Positions 50,320-59,475 of a stretch of DNA of 64,000 nt are shown here, in pieces. Position 1 is the first letter of the stretch. Each line of letters starts with the position of its first letter. The notes under the pieces were generated by a model that saw only the letters and a list, made by a program, of their open reading frames with translations, was not told where the DNA came from and did not search any database. The stretch is from Kitasatospora cineracea (lineage in GTDB: Bacteria > Actinomycetota > Actinomycetes > Streptomycetales > Streptomycetaceae), in NCBI RefSeq assembly GCF_003751605.1, contig NZ_RJVJ01000002.1:1116001-1180000 (forward strand), given 5' to 3'. Both the position numbers and the translations under genes were made by a program.

Positions 50320-53300
50320 ATGCGGGACGGCCGGTGGGTGACGGTCACCGACTCGGAGTTCCAGCACGAGCGCCGCGGCCTGGAGGCGATTCGAGAGAAG
50401 CTGTCGGACTCCGATCCGTGGCGCGCCTGGTCGAACTTCACGTTCACCGCCAACACCGGCCACGTCCGAGAGGTCGACCTGCTGGTCGTCGCTCCGGGCG
50501 GCGTGCACCTGATCGAGCTGAAGGATTGGCACGGCAGCGTCGAGTCCCGCAACGGCACCTGGCTCCAGACCCAGCCGAGCAGACGCCAGGTCACCCACGG
50601 TAACCCTCTGCACCTGGCGAACAAGAAGGCCAAGGAGCTGGCCGGGCTCCTCGCGCATCACGGCAAGCGAGTCTGGGTGTCGGAGGCCGTGTGTTTCACG
50701 GACGCCTCCCTGCGGCTGCGACTGGCGGCCGCCGACCAGCACGGCGTGTACACCGTCGACCAGTTGCTGGAGATGCTGCGCCGCCCCCCGAGGGAGGAGC
50801 GGCGGCGCATCGATGCCCCGTCGTCCCGCGAGATCAAGGCTGTGCTGGAACGCGTCGGAATCGCGCGCAGTGATGCCGAGTACAAGGTCGGCCCGTACCT
50901 CCTGCAGCGGAAATCGTTCGACTCCGGCCCGACCTGGGCCGACTACCTGGCCCGGCACGACGAATTGTCGGAGGTCGCGCGGGTCCGCATCTACCTGCGG
51001 GAGCGAGGCTCGGACTCCGGCCTGCGCGCCTCCGTCGAGCGTGCGGCCCTGCGTGAGGCAGCGGTGTTGCGGCGGTTCCGCCACCCCGGGGTGGTGCAGC
51101 TGCGCCAGTACGACTCCTCGGGGCACTCGGCCGGCCCCGCGCTGATCTTCGATTATGACCCGCGGACGCTGCGCCTGGACGAGTACCTGGTGCAGTACGG
51201 GCCGAAGCTCGACATCCTCACCCGGATGTCATTGGTGCGGCAGCTCGCCGAGACGATGCGCTCCGCGCACAGCAATCGCATCTTCCACCGCACCCTGGCT
51301 GCCCGGGCCATCCACGTGGTTCCGCGCAGCCGCAGCCGTGCCGCAGGTGCGGAAGGCGAGGACGCGGGCTGGCTCAACCCCCATCTGCAGATCTCCGACT
51401 GGCAGATCGCCGTGCACCGTCCGTCCGGGGACAGCTCCCAGGGCGGTGTCCGACATGCGCCGACCGCGCTCTCGCAGGCCGGCGCGCACCTGGCGGAGGC
51501 GGCCGACCCGTACCTCGCACCCGAGCTGACCGCTCTCAACGCCGACCCGATCACCTTGGACGTGTACGGGCTCGGTGTGCTCACCTACCTGCTCACGACC
51601 CTCCAGGCCCCGGCCGCGAGCCAGGCCGAGCTGGTCGCACGGCTGGAGGCGGGCGAGGGTCTGCGCCCCAGCGCGGTGGTGGACGGTCTGTCCGAGGACA
51701 TCGACGACCTGGTCCAGGCCTCGACGGCTTACCTGCCCGCTCAGCGGCTCGCTTCGGTGGACGAGTTCCTGGAGATGCTGGAGTTCGTCGAGGAGAGCCT
51801 GACCGCTCCCCCGGCTGCGGAGAGTGCCCAGCCGCTCGAGCCTGCCGCCGAGCAGCCCGAGAAGGACCCGCTCGAAGCGGTCGCGGGCGATGTGCTGGAC
51901 GGGCGCTGGGAGGTCCGACGGCGCCTAGGTACCGGTTCCACCAGCCGGGCCTTCCTCGTCCGCGACCTGGCAGCCGACCCGAGCGGACGCCGGTCGAAGG
52001 CCTTCGCGGTGCTGAAGGTCGCGCTGAGCGACAGTCGTGGCGAGGTGCTCGCCCATGAGGCCGAGGTGATGGGCCGGCTGCGTCCTGACTCCCGGATCAT
52101 CCGCCTCGTCGAGCCCGAGCCGGTGCGCATCGGCGGGCGCGCAGTGCTCGTCCTGGAGTACGTCGGCGATGAGCGCGAGATCGAGGAGGCCGCAGCGCCC
52201 GGTGCGCGGAGTCGGCGCCGCGAGGAGACCGTCGCCCGGCAGCTGCGCGAACAGGGCCGCCTCTCGGTCGATCAGCTGGAGGCGTACGGCGACTACCTCT
52301 TCGGCGCGGTCGACTTCCTGGAGGGCGAGGGCGTCTGGCACCGGGACATCAAGCCGGACAACATCGCGATCCGCATCCGCCCCAACCGCACGCGCGAGCT
52401 GGTACTGATCGACTTCTCGCTGGCGGGCCTGCGCGTGCAGGACACCACGGCCGGCACCGACGGCTACCTCGACCCGTTCATCGGCACGATCACGCGCTCG
52501 GTGTACGACGCGCACGCCGAGCGGTACGCCGTCGCGGCGACCCTGCACGAGATGGCCTCGGGCGAGCTGCCGGTGTGGGGAGGCGGTCGGGTCTCCCCGC
52601 GTCAGACCGACCCGACGAAGGAGCCGTACCCGACGATCGCGGTCGAGGCCTTCGATCCGGCGATCCAGCAGGGCCTGACTGCGTTCTTCCGCAAGGCTCT
52701 GCACCGGGATGCGTCCCAGCGTTTCACCGATCTGAAGCCGATGCGGGACGCCTGGAAGAGGATCTTCCTGGAGCTGGACGCCGCTCCGAGCTCCCGGCGA
52801 AGCAAGCCCGGGGCGGCTCTTGACTCCGGGAGCGCCGAATCGGTAGCTGCCGAGGGTACGCAGGCCCACGCCACCCCGCCGATGATCGCAGACGCCGAGC
52901 CGGAGAACGCCGAGGTGGAACGAGATCGTCTGGCCGCAGCGGCGACCCGGGAGACAGCGATCTCGGCGTCCGGGCTCAGCCTGGCGGCGCAGTCTTTCGT
53001 GTTCGGGCTCGGTGTCCACACGGTCGGCGAACTGGTGGATCTGAGTCAGCGTCAGCTCGTCAACGCACCCGGTCTCGGCGCCAAGACGCGCAAGGAGGTG
53101 CTGAGCCGGATCAAGGGCTGGCGGCGCCTCCTGTCCGAGCAATCCGCCGGCCCGCTCACGCCCGAGGGCCGCAAGGCCGCGAAGGCAGAGCTGGATGAGC
53201 TGACGGCGGCGGAGACCGCGGTCGTGAACGCCATGGTCTCGGACGGCGGCGCGGCCAACGTGCCGGGGCACACCCTGCGTGCCGTCAGCCTGGACACCCT

Positions 53301-54993
53301 GGCAACCGTCTTCGTGCCGGAGTTGAAGAAGAACGACCTCAACCGCAACGAGGTCGAGATGGTGCGGTTGCTACTGCGCCTTCCGAACGAGAGCGGCGTC
53401 CTCCCCGAGATCGGCGTGTGGCCGAAGCAGAAGGACGTTGCGGACGCCCTCGGTCTGACGGCCGGCCGCATCCCACAGATGCTGAAGACGCAGCGCACCC
53501 GCTGGCGCAAGCAGCCAGCGGTGCAGGTGCTGCGCGACGAGATTCTGGAGCTGCTGCGGTCGCTGGGCCGGGTCGCGTCGGCCGCCGAGATCGCGGACGC
53601 CCTCGCCGTCCGGCGCGGCACCTGGCTCCAGGGGCGCGAGCAGCGCCGAGCGCTCGCCCTAGCGGCGGTGCGGGCGGTACTGGAAGTCGAGCAACTCGAC
53701 CCGGAAACGAGCGAGTTCCGGCACGTCGCCAACCGTGACGCGGCCGACGAAGGCATGGGGGCCGGCCTGCTGGCGCTGGAGGTCGGCGAGGACGACGACC
53801 CCGCGACCCCGTCTGCGCCAGGCCTACTGGACTACGCGCAGCGGCTCGGCAAGGTCGCCGACCGACTGGCAAGGCTCGACACGCTGCCGACCGCAGCGAC
53901 GGTCCTGGCCGAGCTGGGCGCCGTCATTCCACCGAACGGCGTGGTCGAGTGGGACGAGCGACGGCTGGTGGAGGTGGCCGCCGCGGCCTCCCGCAACGCG
54001 GCCGCGACCCCTCGCCTTGAGATCTACCCGCGTGATCTGTCGCTGGTGCGGGCGCTGCGCCTGACCCAGGCGGGCCTGGTTCGGATCACACCTGGCGTGC
54101 CGGAGGCACGGCAGCCGGGGCTCACGGCCGAGGACATGCACGAGCGCATCCGCGCCCGCTTCCCCGAGCTGCTGGACGAGCGCGGCGGCTACTCGTTGCC
54201 CACCGGTGGGCGGCTGACGGCGGCCCTCCGGGAGGCCGGCTTCGACCTGGTCCTCGGGATGCGCGAGGACACCCGGACCCCTCGCTACCTGCCGCGCCGG
54301 GCGGAGAGCGGCTCCAGCTACCTCAGCTCGGGCGCCGGCCGCCAGGCGACGCGCACCGCGCACGTCACCCGCTACGCGGACGACCCGCTGCTGGCGGGTG
54401 CCGTCCAGGCGGAGGAGCGGCTCGCCTCATCGGCGCGCCGTGACGGCTTCCGTGCCCTGACGGTACGGACCGGCCTCGCACGGGAGGCAGTGCGCGAACT
54501 GGCCAGTGAGGGAAGCCGGTTCGGCGCCGAGACGGTATCGGTGACCGAGCTGCTGATCGCCGCCCTGCGCGAGCTGGTGGACGCCCGGCCGAAGCCGACC
54601 TGGGCAACCATCCTGCGCGCCGACGCAGCCGAGCCGGGGACTACGGCGGCGATGAAGTTCGCCGAGTACGCACAGACGGCCTGGGGTGTGGTCGAGCCGA
54701 GGATCGGCGAGCTGGTGACGGCGAGTGGCTGCGGGCGACCAGTGCTGCTAGTCGACGGCGGGGTGTTCGCGCGGTACGACGCCATGGGCGTCCTCGACCG
54801 GCTGGCCGGGCACTCCCGCAACGGCGGTCGCCCGCTGTGGCTGCTCTGCCCGCAGAGCGACCCGGCACGCGACCCCCGGCTGGGCACAGTGGCTGTGCCG
54901 TACCAGGCGGGACTCGGAGAGTGGATCGAACTTCCGGACTCGTGGGTCAACAACGCCCACCGAGCCGGCGAGATGGGAGAAGTGGCGAAGTGA
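50320..54993 (+). CDS. pglW: PglW: NERD domain, tandem kinase, Pgl/BREX type 2
   Basis: 1,557 residues from ATG 50320 (MRDGRWVTVTDSEF). Residues about 20-130 are a NERD nuclease-like domain (HVREVDLLVVAPGGVHLIEL, KDW). About 200-500 is a first kinase-like domain with HRTLAARAI in place of HRD..K..N, probably a pseudokinase. About 525-830 is a Ser/Thr kinase with RRLGTGSTSRAF, AVLKV, WHRDIKPDN near 673 and DFS for DFG. The C-terminal 700 residues include a helix-hairpin-helix/alpha-CTD-like unit (GVHTVGELVDLSQRQLVN). PglW autophosphorylates in the phage growth limitation system. The stop overlaps the pglX start. Confidence 0.92.
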   Translation: MRDGRWVTVTDSEFQHERRGLEAIREKLSDSDPWRAWSNFTFTANTGHVREVDLLVVAPGGVHLIELKDWHGSVESRNGTWLQTQPSRRQVTHGNPLHLANKKAKELAGLLAHHGKRVWVSEAVCFTDASLRLRLAAADQHGVYTVDQLLEMLRRPPREERRRIDAPSSREIKAVLERVGIARSDAEYKVGPYLLQRKSFDSGPTWADYLARHDELSEVARVRIYLRERGSDSGLRASVERAALREAAVLRRFRHPGVVQLRQYDSSGHSAGPALIFDYDPRTLRLDEYLVQYGPKLDILTRMSLVRQLAETMRSAHSNRIFHRTLAARAIHVVPRSRSRAAGAEGEDAGWLNPHLQISDWQIAVHRPSGDSSQGGVRHAPTALSQAGAHLAEAADPYLAPELTALNADPITLDVYGLGVLTYLLTTLQAPAASQAELVARLEAGEGLRPSAVVDGLSEDIDDLVQASTAYLPAQRLASVDEFLEMLEFVEESLTAPPAAESAQPLEPAAEQPEKDPLEAVAGDVLDGRWEVRRRLGTGSTSRAFLVRDLAADPSGRRSKAFAVLKVALSDSRGEVLAHEAEVMGRLRPDSRIIRLVEPEPVRIGGRAVLVLEYVGDEREIEEAAAPGARSRRREETVARQLREQGRLSVDQLEAYGDYLFGAVDFLEGEGVWHRDIKPDNIAIRIRPNRTRELVLIDFSLAGLRVQDTTAGTDGYLDPFIGTITRSVYDAHAERYAVAATLHEMASGELPVWGGGRVSPRQTDPTKEPYPTIAVEAFDPAIQQGLTAFFRKALHRDASQRFTDLKPMRDAWKRIFLELDAAPSSRRSKPGAALDSGSAESVAAEGTQAHATPPMIADAEPENAEVERDRLAAAATRETAISASGLSLAAQSFVFGLGVHTVGELVDLSQRQLVNAPGLGAKTRKEVLSRIKGWRRLLSEQSAGPLTPEGRKAAKAELDELTAAETAVVNAMVSDGGAANVPGHTLRAVSLDTLATVFVPELKKNDLNRNEVEMVRLLLRLPNESGVLPEIGVWPKQKDVADALGLTAGRIPQMLKTQRTRWRKQPAVQVLRDEILELLRSLGRVASAAEIADALAVRRGTWLQGREQRRALALAAVRAVLEVEQLDPETSEFRHVANRDAADEGMGAGLLALEVGEDDDPATPSAPGLLDYAQRLGKVADRLARLDTLPTAATVLAELGAVIPPNGVVEWDERRLVEVAAAASRNAAATPRLEIYPRDLSLVRALRLTQAGLVRITPGVPEARQPGLTAEDMHERIRARFPELLDERGGYSLPTGGRLTAALREAGFDLVLGMREDTRTPRYLPRRAESGSSYLSSGAGRQATRTAHVTRYADDPLLAGAVQAEERLASSARRDGFRALTVRTGLAREAVRELASEGSRFGAETVSVTELLIAALRELVDARPKPTWATILRADAAEPGTTAAMKFAEYAQTAWGVVEPRIGELVTASGCGRPVLLVDGGVFARYDAMGVLDRLAGHSRNGGRPLWLLCPQSDPARDPRLGTVAVPYQAGLGEWIELPDSWVNNAHRAGEMGEVAK

Positions 54994-57900
54994 TCGACCG
55001 CAAGGCGCTGTTGGCTGACCTCATCAAGCAGGTCAGGGCGGTCGAAGCCGACCTCGGTGCGCAGGCCAAAGCGGTCGAGGAGGTCCGGGTACGGCTGCGC
55101 AATGAGTACGACCGGGCGCGGAAGCTCGGGCGTACTGCTGCGACGTGGACTTCGTGGCTTGACGAGCGCATCACGCAGGTGGCGGTCGCGTGGGTGTTGG
55201 GCACGGTGTTCGTACGGTTCTGCGAGGACAACCGGCTGATCCCCGAGCCGTACCTGACCGGCCCGTCGGACGAGCAGCGCGACCTCGCGCTGGAACGGTA
55301 CGCGGCGTACGTGGACGAGGACGCAGACCCGACGTACCGCGGCTGGCTGGAGCGCTCGTTCGCAGAACTGGGCACCGGCCAGGCCGGAAAGCTCCTGTTC
55401 GACCGGCGCCACAACCCGCTGTACCAGATCCCGCTCTCACACGACGGCGCGCGGGAGCTGGTCGAGTTCTGGCGTGAGCGGGACGAAGCGGGTGTCCTCG
55501 TTCATGACTTCACCGACCCGCTGAACGAGGACGGTACGGAGGGGTGGGACACCCGCTTCCTCGGCGATCTATATGAAGATCTATCCAGTGAGGCTAAAGA
55601 CAAATACGCCCTACGTCAGACGCCCGAGTTCGTGGAGGAGTTTATTCTCGATCGGACCATGGACCCAGCAGTGCGGGAGTTCGGCTACGCGGAACTGAAG
55701 ATGATCGACCCGACATGTGGGTCGGGGCACTTCGTATTGGGGGCCTTCAAACGGCTGGTGAATTTATGGACAGAGCACCAGCCGGGGCGTGACCTGCACG
55801 AGCGTGTGCGGGCGGCGCTGGACTCGGTCCACGGCGTCGATATCAACCCATTTGCGGTCGCTATCGCACGTTTTCGACTGCTGGTCTCAGCAATGGCGGC
55901 GTCTCGAGTCAGCACGCTGGGTGCCGCCACGAAGTACGACTGGCCCATCCACATCGCCGTCGGTGACTCACTCATCAAAACCCGACAGCTCGAACTCACC
56001 CTGCTCGGCGAGGAGTCGAACGACCAACTTGCCGATTTCGCGTACGCGACAGAGGACGTCCACGAGTACCCTCAAATTCTCGAACGGGGCCGATACCACG
56101 TAGTAGTGGGCAATCCTCCATACATTACCGTCAAGGACAAGAGTCTGAGCACACTCTACCGAGAATTGTATCAGTCGTGCTTCAAGCAGTATCAGCTCAC
56201 AGCGCCATTCGCCGAGCGATTCTTCGAACTGGCGAGAGCAGGCGGAAGCGACGGTCGAGGGTTCGGACTTGTGGGTCAAATCACATCGAACGGCTTCATG
56301 AAGAGAGAGTTCGGAAAGAAACTCATCGAGGAATTCTTTGCAAATTCTGTCGAACTGATGGAGATTCTCGATACGTCCGGAGCTTACATCCCTGGGCACG
56401 GAACACCCACAGTAATTATCATTGGCCGCCGAAACCATCGGAACCGATCCGCGAAAATTCGAACGATCATGGGGGTTCGAGGCGAACCGGGAATCCCTAG
56501 TCCGCCGAAAAATGGTCTCGTCTGGCAGGCGCTCGTCAACCAGGTAAACCTTCCCGGGACCGAAAGCCCATGGGTAAGCTCGGAAGACACTCCTCGCGAG
56601 AAGTTCTCACGGCACCCCTGGAGCCTATCCGGCGGAGGGGCTTCTAGCCTTCGCGACCAGCTCGAGACCCTTCCGGGGAATCGTCGCCTGAAGACCATCT
56701 TGGCCGACTCAGGCAACATGCTCAATACGCGCGAAGATGACGCGTACATCACACGGGGGGCGATTCAACGGATCGGGGCGGATCGCAGCCTCACGCGCCG
56801 AATTATTGAGGGCTCCGATATCCGAGACTGGGGTGCCCAGAAATCCACAGAGGCAATCTTTCCATACTCTAGCTCTGCAACTCGTCGCGACTTGACAAAA
56901 GCAGAGATTAGGATTCTTTGGCCTGTCAGAAAGCTTCTCGATATCAGGAAGTCTCTTTCGGGAACACAGGAAGAGCGCGGACTTCCCTGGTACGAATACT
57001 CCTCCTTCTCGCCGAGGCGGTACTCCGCCAATGAGCTGCTCGTTTTTGCTCTCGTTGCCACACATCAGCACTTCCTGATCCGGCGACCAGAAACAATCTA
57101 TTCCCAGGCCGCAACGGTCCTTTCTTTGGATCCCCAGTCTGGGGTCCCTTCGGTGGGGCTGCTGGGAGTTCTGAATAGCTCAACTGCCTGCTTCTGGCTC
57201 AAGATGGTGAGCCATGACAAAGGAATTCGAGGCGAGGGGGGCGGATTCACCAGCGACGACTGGGAACGCTTCTTTGAGTTCACGGGTACCAAGCTTCAAG
57301 AATTCCCCCTCCCTAACGCCTATCCCACAGACCTTGCTAGCACCCTCGACGCACTTGCCCAGGCACTCTCTGCCATCAGCCCCGGCGCCCTGACCGTCGC
57401 TGAGGGGCCCGTACCCACTGCCGCGTCCCTCCGCGAAGCGCGAGCCGAATGGGAATCCACCCGTGCTCGGATGATCGCACTGCAGGAGGAATTGGACTGG
57501 CAGGTGTACTCGCTCTACGGCCTGCGTGCTGAGGGCCTTCGTGCACCTGATGCCGATCTGCCTGGACTCACCCTCGGCCAGCGGGCGTTCGAGATCGTGC
57601 TAGCCCGACGTGTCGAGCGGGGCGAAGTCTCCGACGAGTGGTTTAAGCGGCACGGTTCGACACCCATCACCGACCTGCCTTCTCATTGGCCCGCTGAGTA
57701 CAAGGCCATCGTTCAGAAGCGTATCGATGCCATCGAGACCTCTCGTGCCATCGGCATGATTGAGCGACCTGAGTACAAGCGCCGCTGGACAACCGAGGGT
57801 TGGGAAGCACTCCAGGCGAAGGCTCTGCGCTCCTGGTTGCTCGACCGCATCGAGCACCGCGCACACTGGTTCCAGGACCAGCAGCCTACGTTCCTCCCCC

Positions 57901-58583
57901 GCTCCCAGCTCACCGACCTGCTCTCTCGCGACGAGGCCTTCGTCTCCGTTGCCGAGATCTACGCGCCCCGCAAGGAGCTAGCGACCGTCGTCGCCGACCT
58001 GCTGGCCGATGAGTACGTGCCGTTCCTCTCCGCCCTGCGCTACAAGCCCGCCGGGCTGAAGAAGCGTGCGGACTGGGAGCACGTGTGGGACCTCCAGCGC
58101 AAGGAGGACGCAGCCCCTGACGAGCCAGCCAAGCGGAAGCTCCGGGCCTCGATCCCCGTGCCGCCGAAGTACACCTCGGCCGACTTCCTCAAGCCGTCGT
58201 ATTGGAGGGCCCGGGGCAAGCTCGACGTGCCCAAGGAGCGCTTCATCTCCTACTCGACGACCACCTCCGGCACTCCCGACCTCTACGGCTGGGCCGGCTG
58301 GGACCACCGCGAGCAGGCGCAGGCCCTCACCACGTACTTCACCAACAACCACTTCTCCACCGAGGAGTTGACCCCTCTCCTCGCGGGCCTGCTGGAGCTC
58401 CAGCCCTGGCTGATCCAGTGGCACAACGAGTTCGACGCGATGTACGGCGGCTCCCCCGCCGACTTCTTCGCGGGATACCGCTCGCAGATCCAGGGCGAGC
58501 ACGGCCTGACCGACGACGACCTCCGCGCCTGGCGTCCCGCGGCCGCCACTCGCCGCGGTGGCGGCCGCCCCGCCAAGAAGTAA
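54990..58583 (+). CDS. pglX: PglX: adenine-specific DNA methyltransferase
   Basis: 1,197 residues from GTG 54990 (GTGA overlap with pglW); an upstream ATG lies inside pglW. SAM-binding motif I is DPTCGSGHFVLGAF near residue 240 and the amino-methyltransferase motif NPPYITVKDKS is near 374. The central part (about 190-780) should contain the catalytic core and target recognition domain; the C-terminus is a long helical region ending in a basic RRGGGRPAKK tail. PglX marks DNA in the Pgl/BREX type 2 system and is toxic without PglZ in Streptomyces coelicolor. Base composition drops clearly between about 55,560 and 57,330. Confidence 0.94.
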   Translation: MIDRKALLADLIKQVRAVEADLGAQAKAVEEVRVRLRNEYDRARKLGRTAATWTSWLDERITQVAVAWVLGTVFVRFCEDNRLIPEPYLTGPSDEQRDLALERYAAYVDEDADPTYRGWLERSFAELGTGQAGKLLFDRRHNPLYQIPLSHDGARELVEFWRERDEAGVLVHDFTDPLNEDGTEGWDTRFLGDLYEDLSSEAKDKYALRQTPEFVEEFILDRTMDPAVREFGYAELKMIDPTCGSGHFVLGAFKRLVNLWTEHQPGRDLHERVRAALDSVHGVDINPFAVAIARFRLLVSAMAASRVSTLGAATKYDWPIHIAVGDSLIKTRQLELTLLGEESNDQLADFAYATEDVHEYPQILERGRYHVVVGNPPYITVKDKSLSTLYRELYQSCFKQYQLTAPFAERFFELARAGGSDGRGFGLVGQITSNGFMKREFGKKLIEEFFANSVELMEILDTSGAYIPGHGTPTVIIIGRRNHRNRSAKIRTIMGVRGEPGIPSPPKNGLVWQALVNQVNLPGTESPWVSSEDTPREKFSRHPWSLSGGGASSLRDQLETLPGNRRLKTILADSGNMLNTREDDAYITRGAIQRIGADRSLTRRIIEGSDIRDWGAQKSTEAIFPYSSSATRRDLTKAEIRILWPVRKLLDIRKSLSGTQEERGLPWYEYSSFSPRRYSANELLVFALVATHQHFLIRRPETIYSQAATVLSLDPQSGVPSVGLLGVLNSSTACFWLKMVSHDKGIRGEGGGFTSDDWERFFEFTGTKLQEFPLPNAYPTDLASTLDALAQALSAISPGALTVAEGPVPTAASLREARAEWESTRARMIALQEELDWQVYSLYGLRAEGLRAPDADLPGLTLGQRAFEIVLARRVERGEVSDEWFKRHGSTPITDLPSHWPAEYKAIVQKRIDAIETSRAIGMIERPEYKRRWTTEGWEALQAKALRSWLLDRIEHRAHWFQDQQPTFLPRSQLTDLLSRDEAFVSVAEIYAPRKELATVVADLLADEYVPFLSALRYKPAGLKKRADWEHVWDLQRKEDAAPDEPAKRKLRASIPVPPKYTSADFLKPSYWRARGKLDVPKERFISYSTTTSGTPDLYGWAGWDHREQAQALTTYFTNNHFSTEELTPLLAGLLELQPWLIQWHNEFDAMYGGSPADFFAGYRSQIQGEHGLTDDDLRAWRPAAATRRGGGRPAKK

Positions 58584-58598
58584 GCAGAAAACCAGCAC

Positions 58599-58633
58599 TG
58601 CCACGCTGTGCTACTCAGTAGCACAGCGTGGCA
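58599..58633 (+). promoter_or_regulatory. 35-bp perfect palindrome between pglX and antitoxin
   Basis: Two exact 17-base arms (TGCCACGCTGTGCTACT and its reverse complement) around a single C. It lies 16 bases after the pglX stop and 13 before the antitoxin start. It suits an autoregulatory operator of the toxin-antitoxin pair, or a terminator for pglWX; it could be both. Confidence 0.75.
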
Positions 58634-58646
58634 CCCCCGACGTAGC

Positions 58647-58925
58647 ATGGATGACATGACGGCCCAGCCCGAGATCACCCAGCGGGACCTGCGCAGCAGA
58701 TCCAAAGAGATCATGGACGCGGTCCAGGCCGGCCAGGCATTCACCGTCACCCGGGACGGCCACCGGATCGGCGAGCTGGTCCCGTTGCGACGACGCAGGC
58801 GATTCGTCTCGCGCAGCGAGTTCGCGGCGATGTCCCGGAGCGCTCCCGACCTCTCCCTCGACGCCTTCCGGGCCGACCAGGACGCGACGGCCGATCAGCA
58901 CCCGGACGACCCCTATGCCCGTTGA
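58647..58925 (+). CDS. Phd/YefM-type antitoxin
   Basis: 92 residues from ATG 58647 (or 58656, MTAQPE). It has the classic Phd/YefM fold signature: EITQRDLRSRSKEIMDAVQA, GQAFTVTRDGHRIGELVPL. The C-terminal tail (residues about 55-92), rich in Asp/Arg, is the expected toxin-neutralising part. Such antitoxins bind DNA and repress their own operon; the 35-bp palindrome directly upstream is a good operator candidate. It overlaps the toxin start by 11 bases. Confidence 0.88.
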   Translation: MDDMTAQPEITQRDLRSRSKEIMDAVQAGQAFTVTRDGHRIGELVPLRRRRRFVSRSEFAAMSRSAPDLSLDAFRADQDATADQHPDDPYAR

Positions 58926-59385
58926 GCCGAAGCAGCAGCACGCACAGGGGCTGCTCGACACCAACATCATGATCTTGCGCAAGTGGTTGGATCCGGCAGA
59001 GCTTCCCGACGAGATGGCGATCACCGCCATCACGCTCGCCGAGCTCTCCGCCGGGCCGCACGAGGTGCGTGGCAACGCCGAGCAGGACGACTACGACGAG
59101 TACGCCGAGCGTGCCCGCCGCATGGACGTGCTCCAGCGCGCCGAGAACGAGTTCGACCCGATCCCGTTCGACGCCGAGGCCGCCCGCATCTACGGGAGGG
59201 TCTGCGCAGCTGTCATCGGCTCCGGCCGAAAGCCCAGGCGCCGGGTGGCGGATCTGATGATCGCCGCCATCGCGATCGCCGAGGACCTGCCGCTGTTCAC
59301 CACCAACCCTGATGACTTCAAGGGGCTCGAGAGCCTGCTCACCATCGTGCCGGTGACCCGGCCGGTGGTGCTCCAGGATCGCTGA
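58915..59385 (+). CDS. VapC-type PIN-domain toxin
   Basis: 156 residues from ATG 58915, overlapping the antitoxin end. The PIN acidic residues are in place: GLLDTNIMIL (first Asp), ITLAELSAGP (Glu), RRRVADLMIAAIAIAEDLPL (Asp) and FTTNPDDFKGL. PIN toxins are Mg-dependent RNases that act on tRNA or rRNA. The pair sits inside the pgl operon, between pglX and pglY, where it could stabilise the system or fire when the operon is shut off. Confidence 0.9.
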   Translation: MPVEPKQQHAQGLLDTNIMILRKWLDPAELPDEMAITAITLAELSAGPHEVRGNAEQDDYDEYAERARRMDVLQRAENEFDPIPFDAEAARIYGRVCAAVIGSGRKPRRRVADLMIAAIAIAEDLPLFTTNPDDFKGLESLLTIVPVTRPVVLQDR

Positions 59386-59475
59386 TGCAGTGAGCGGTCG
59401 GCGCTGTGCCGTCCGCGCACAGCGCCCCAGCACGAGATGACGACGAAGACGAAGACGGAACGGAAGAAAGAGACC

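Noticed and set aside
54837-54989. ATG start of pglX upstream of 54990
   Set aside because: Within pglW coding sequence; GTG 54990 overlaps the pglW stop and gives the expected N-terminus.
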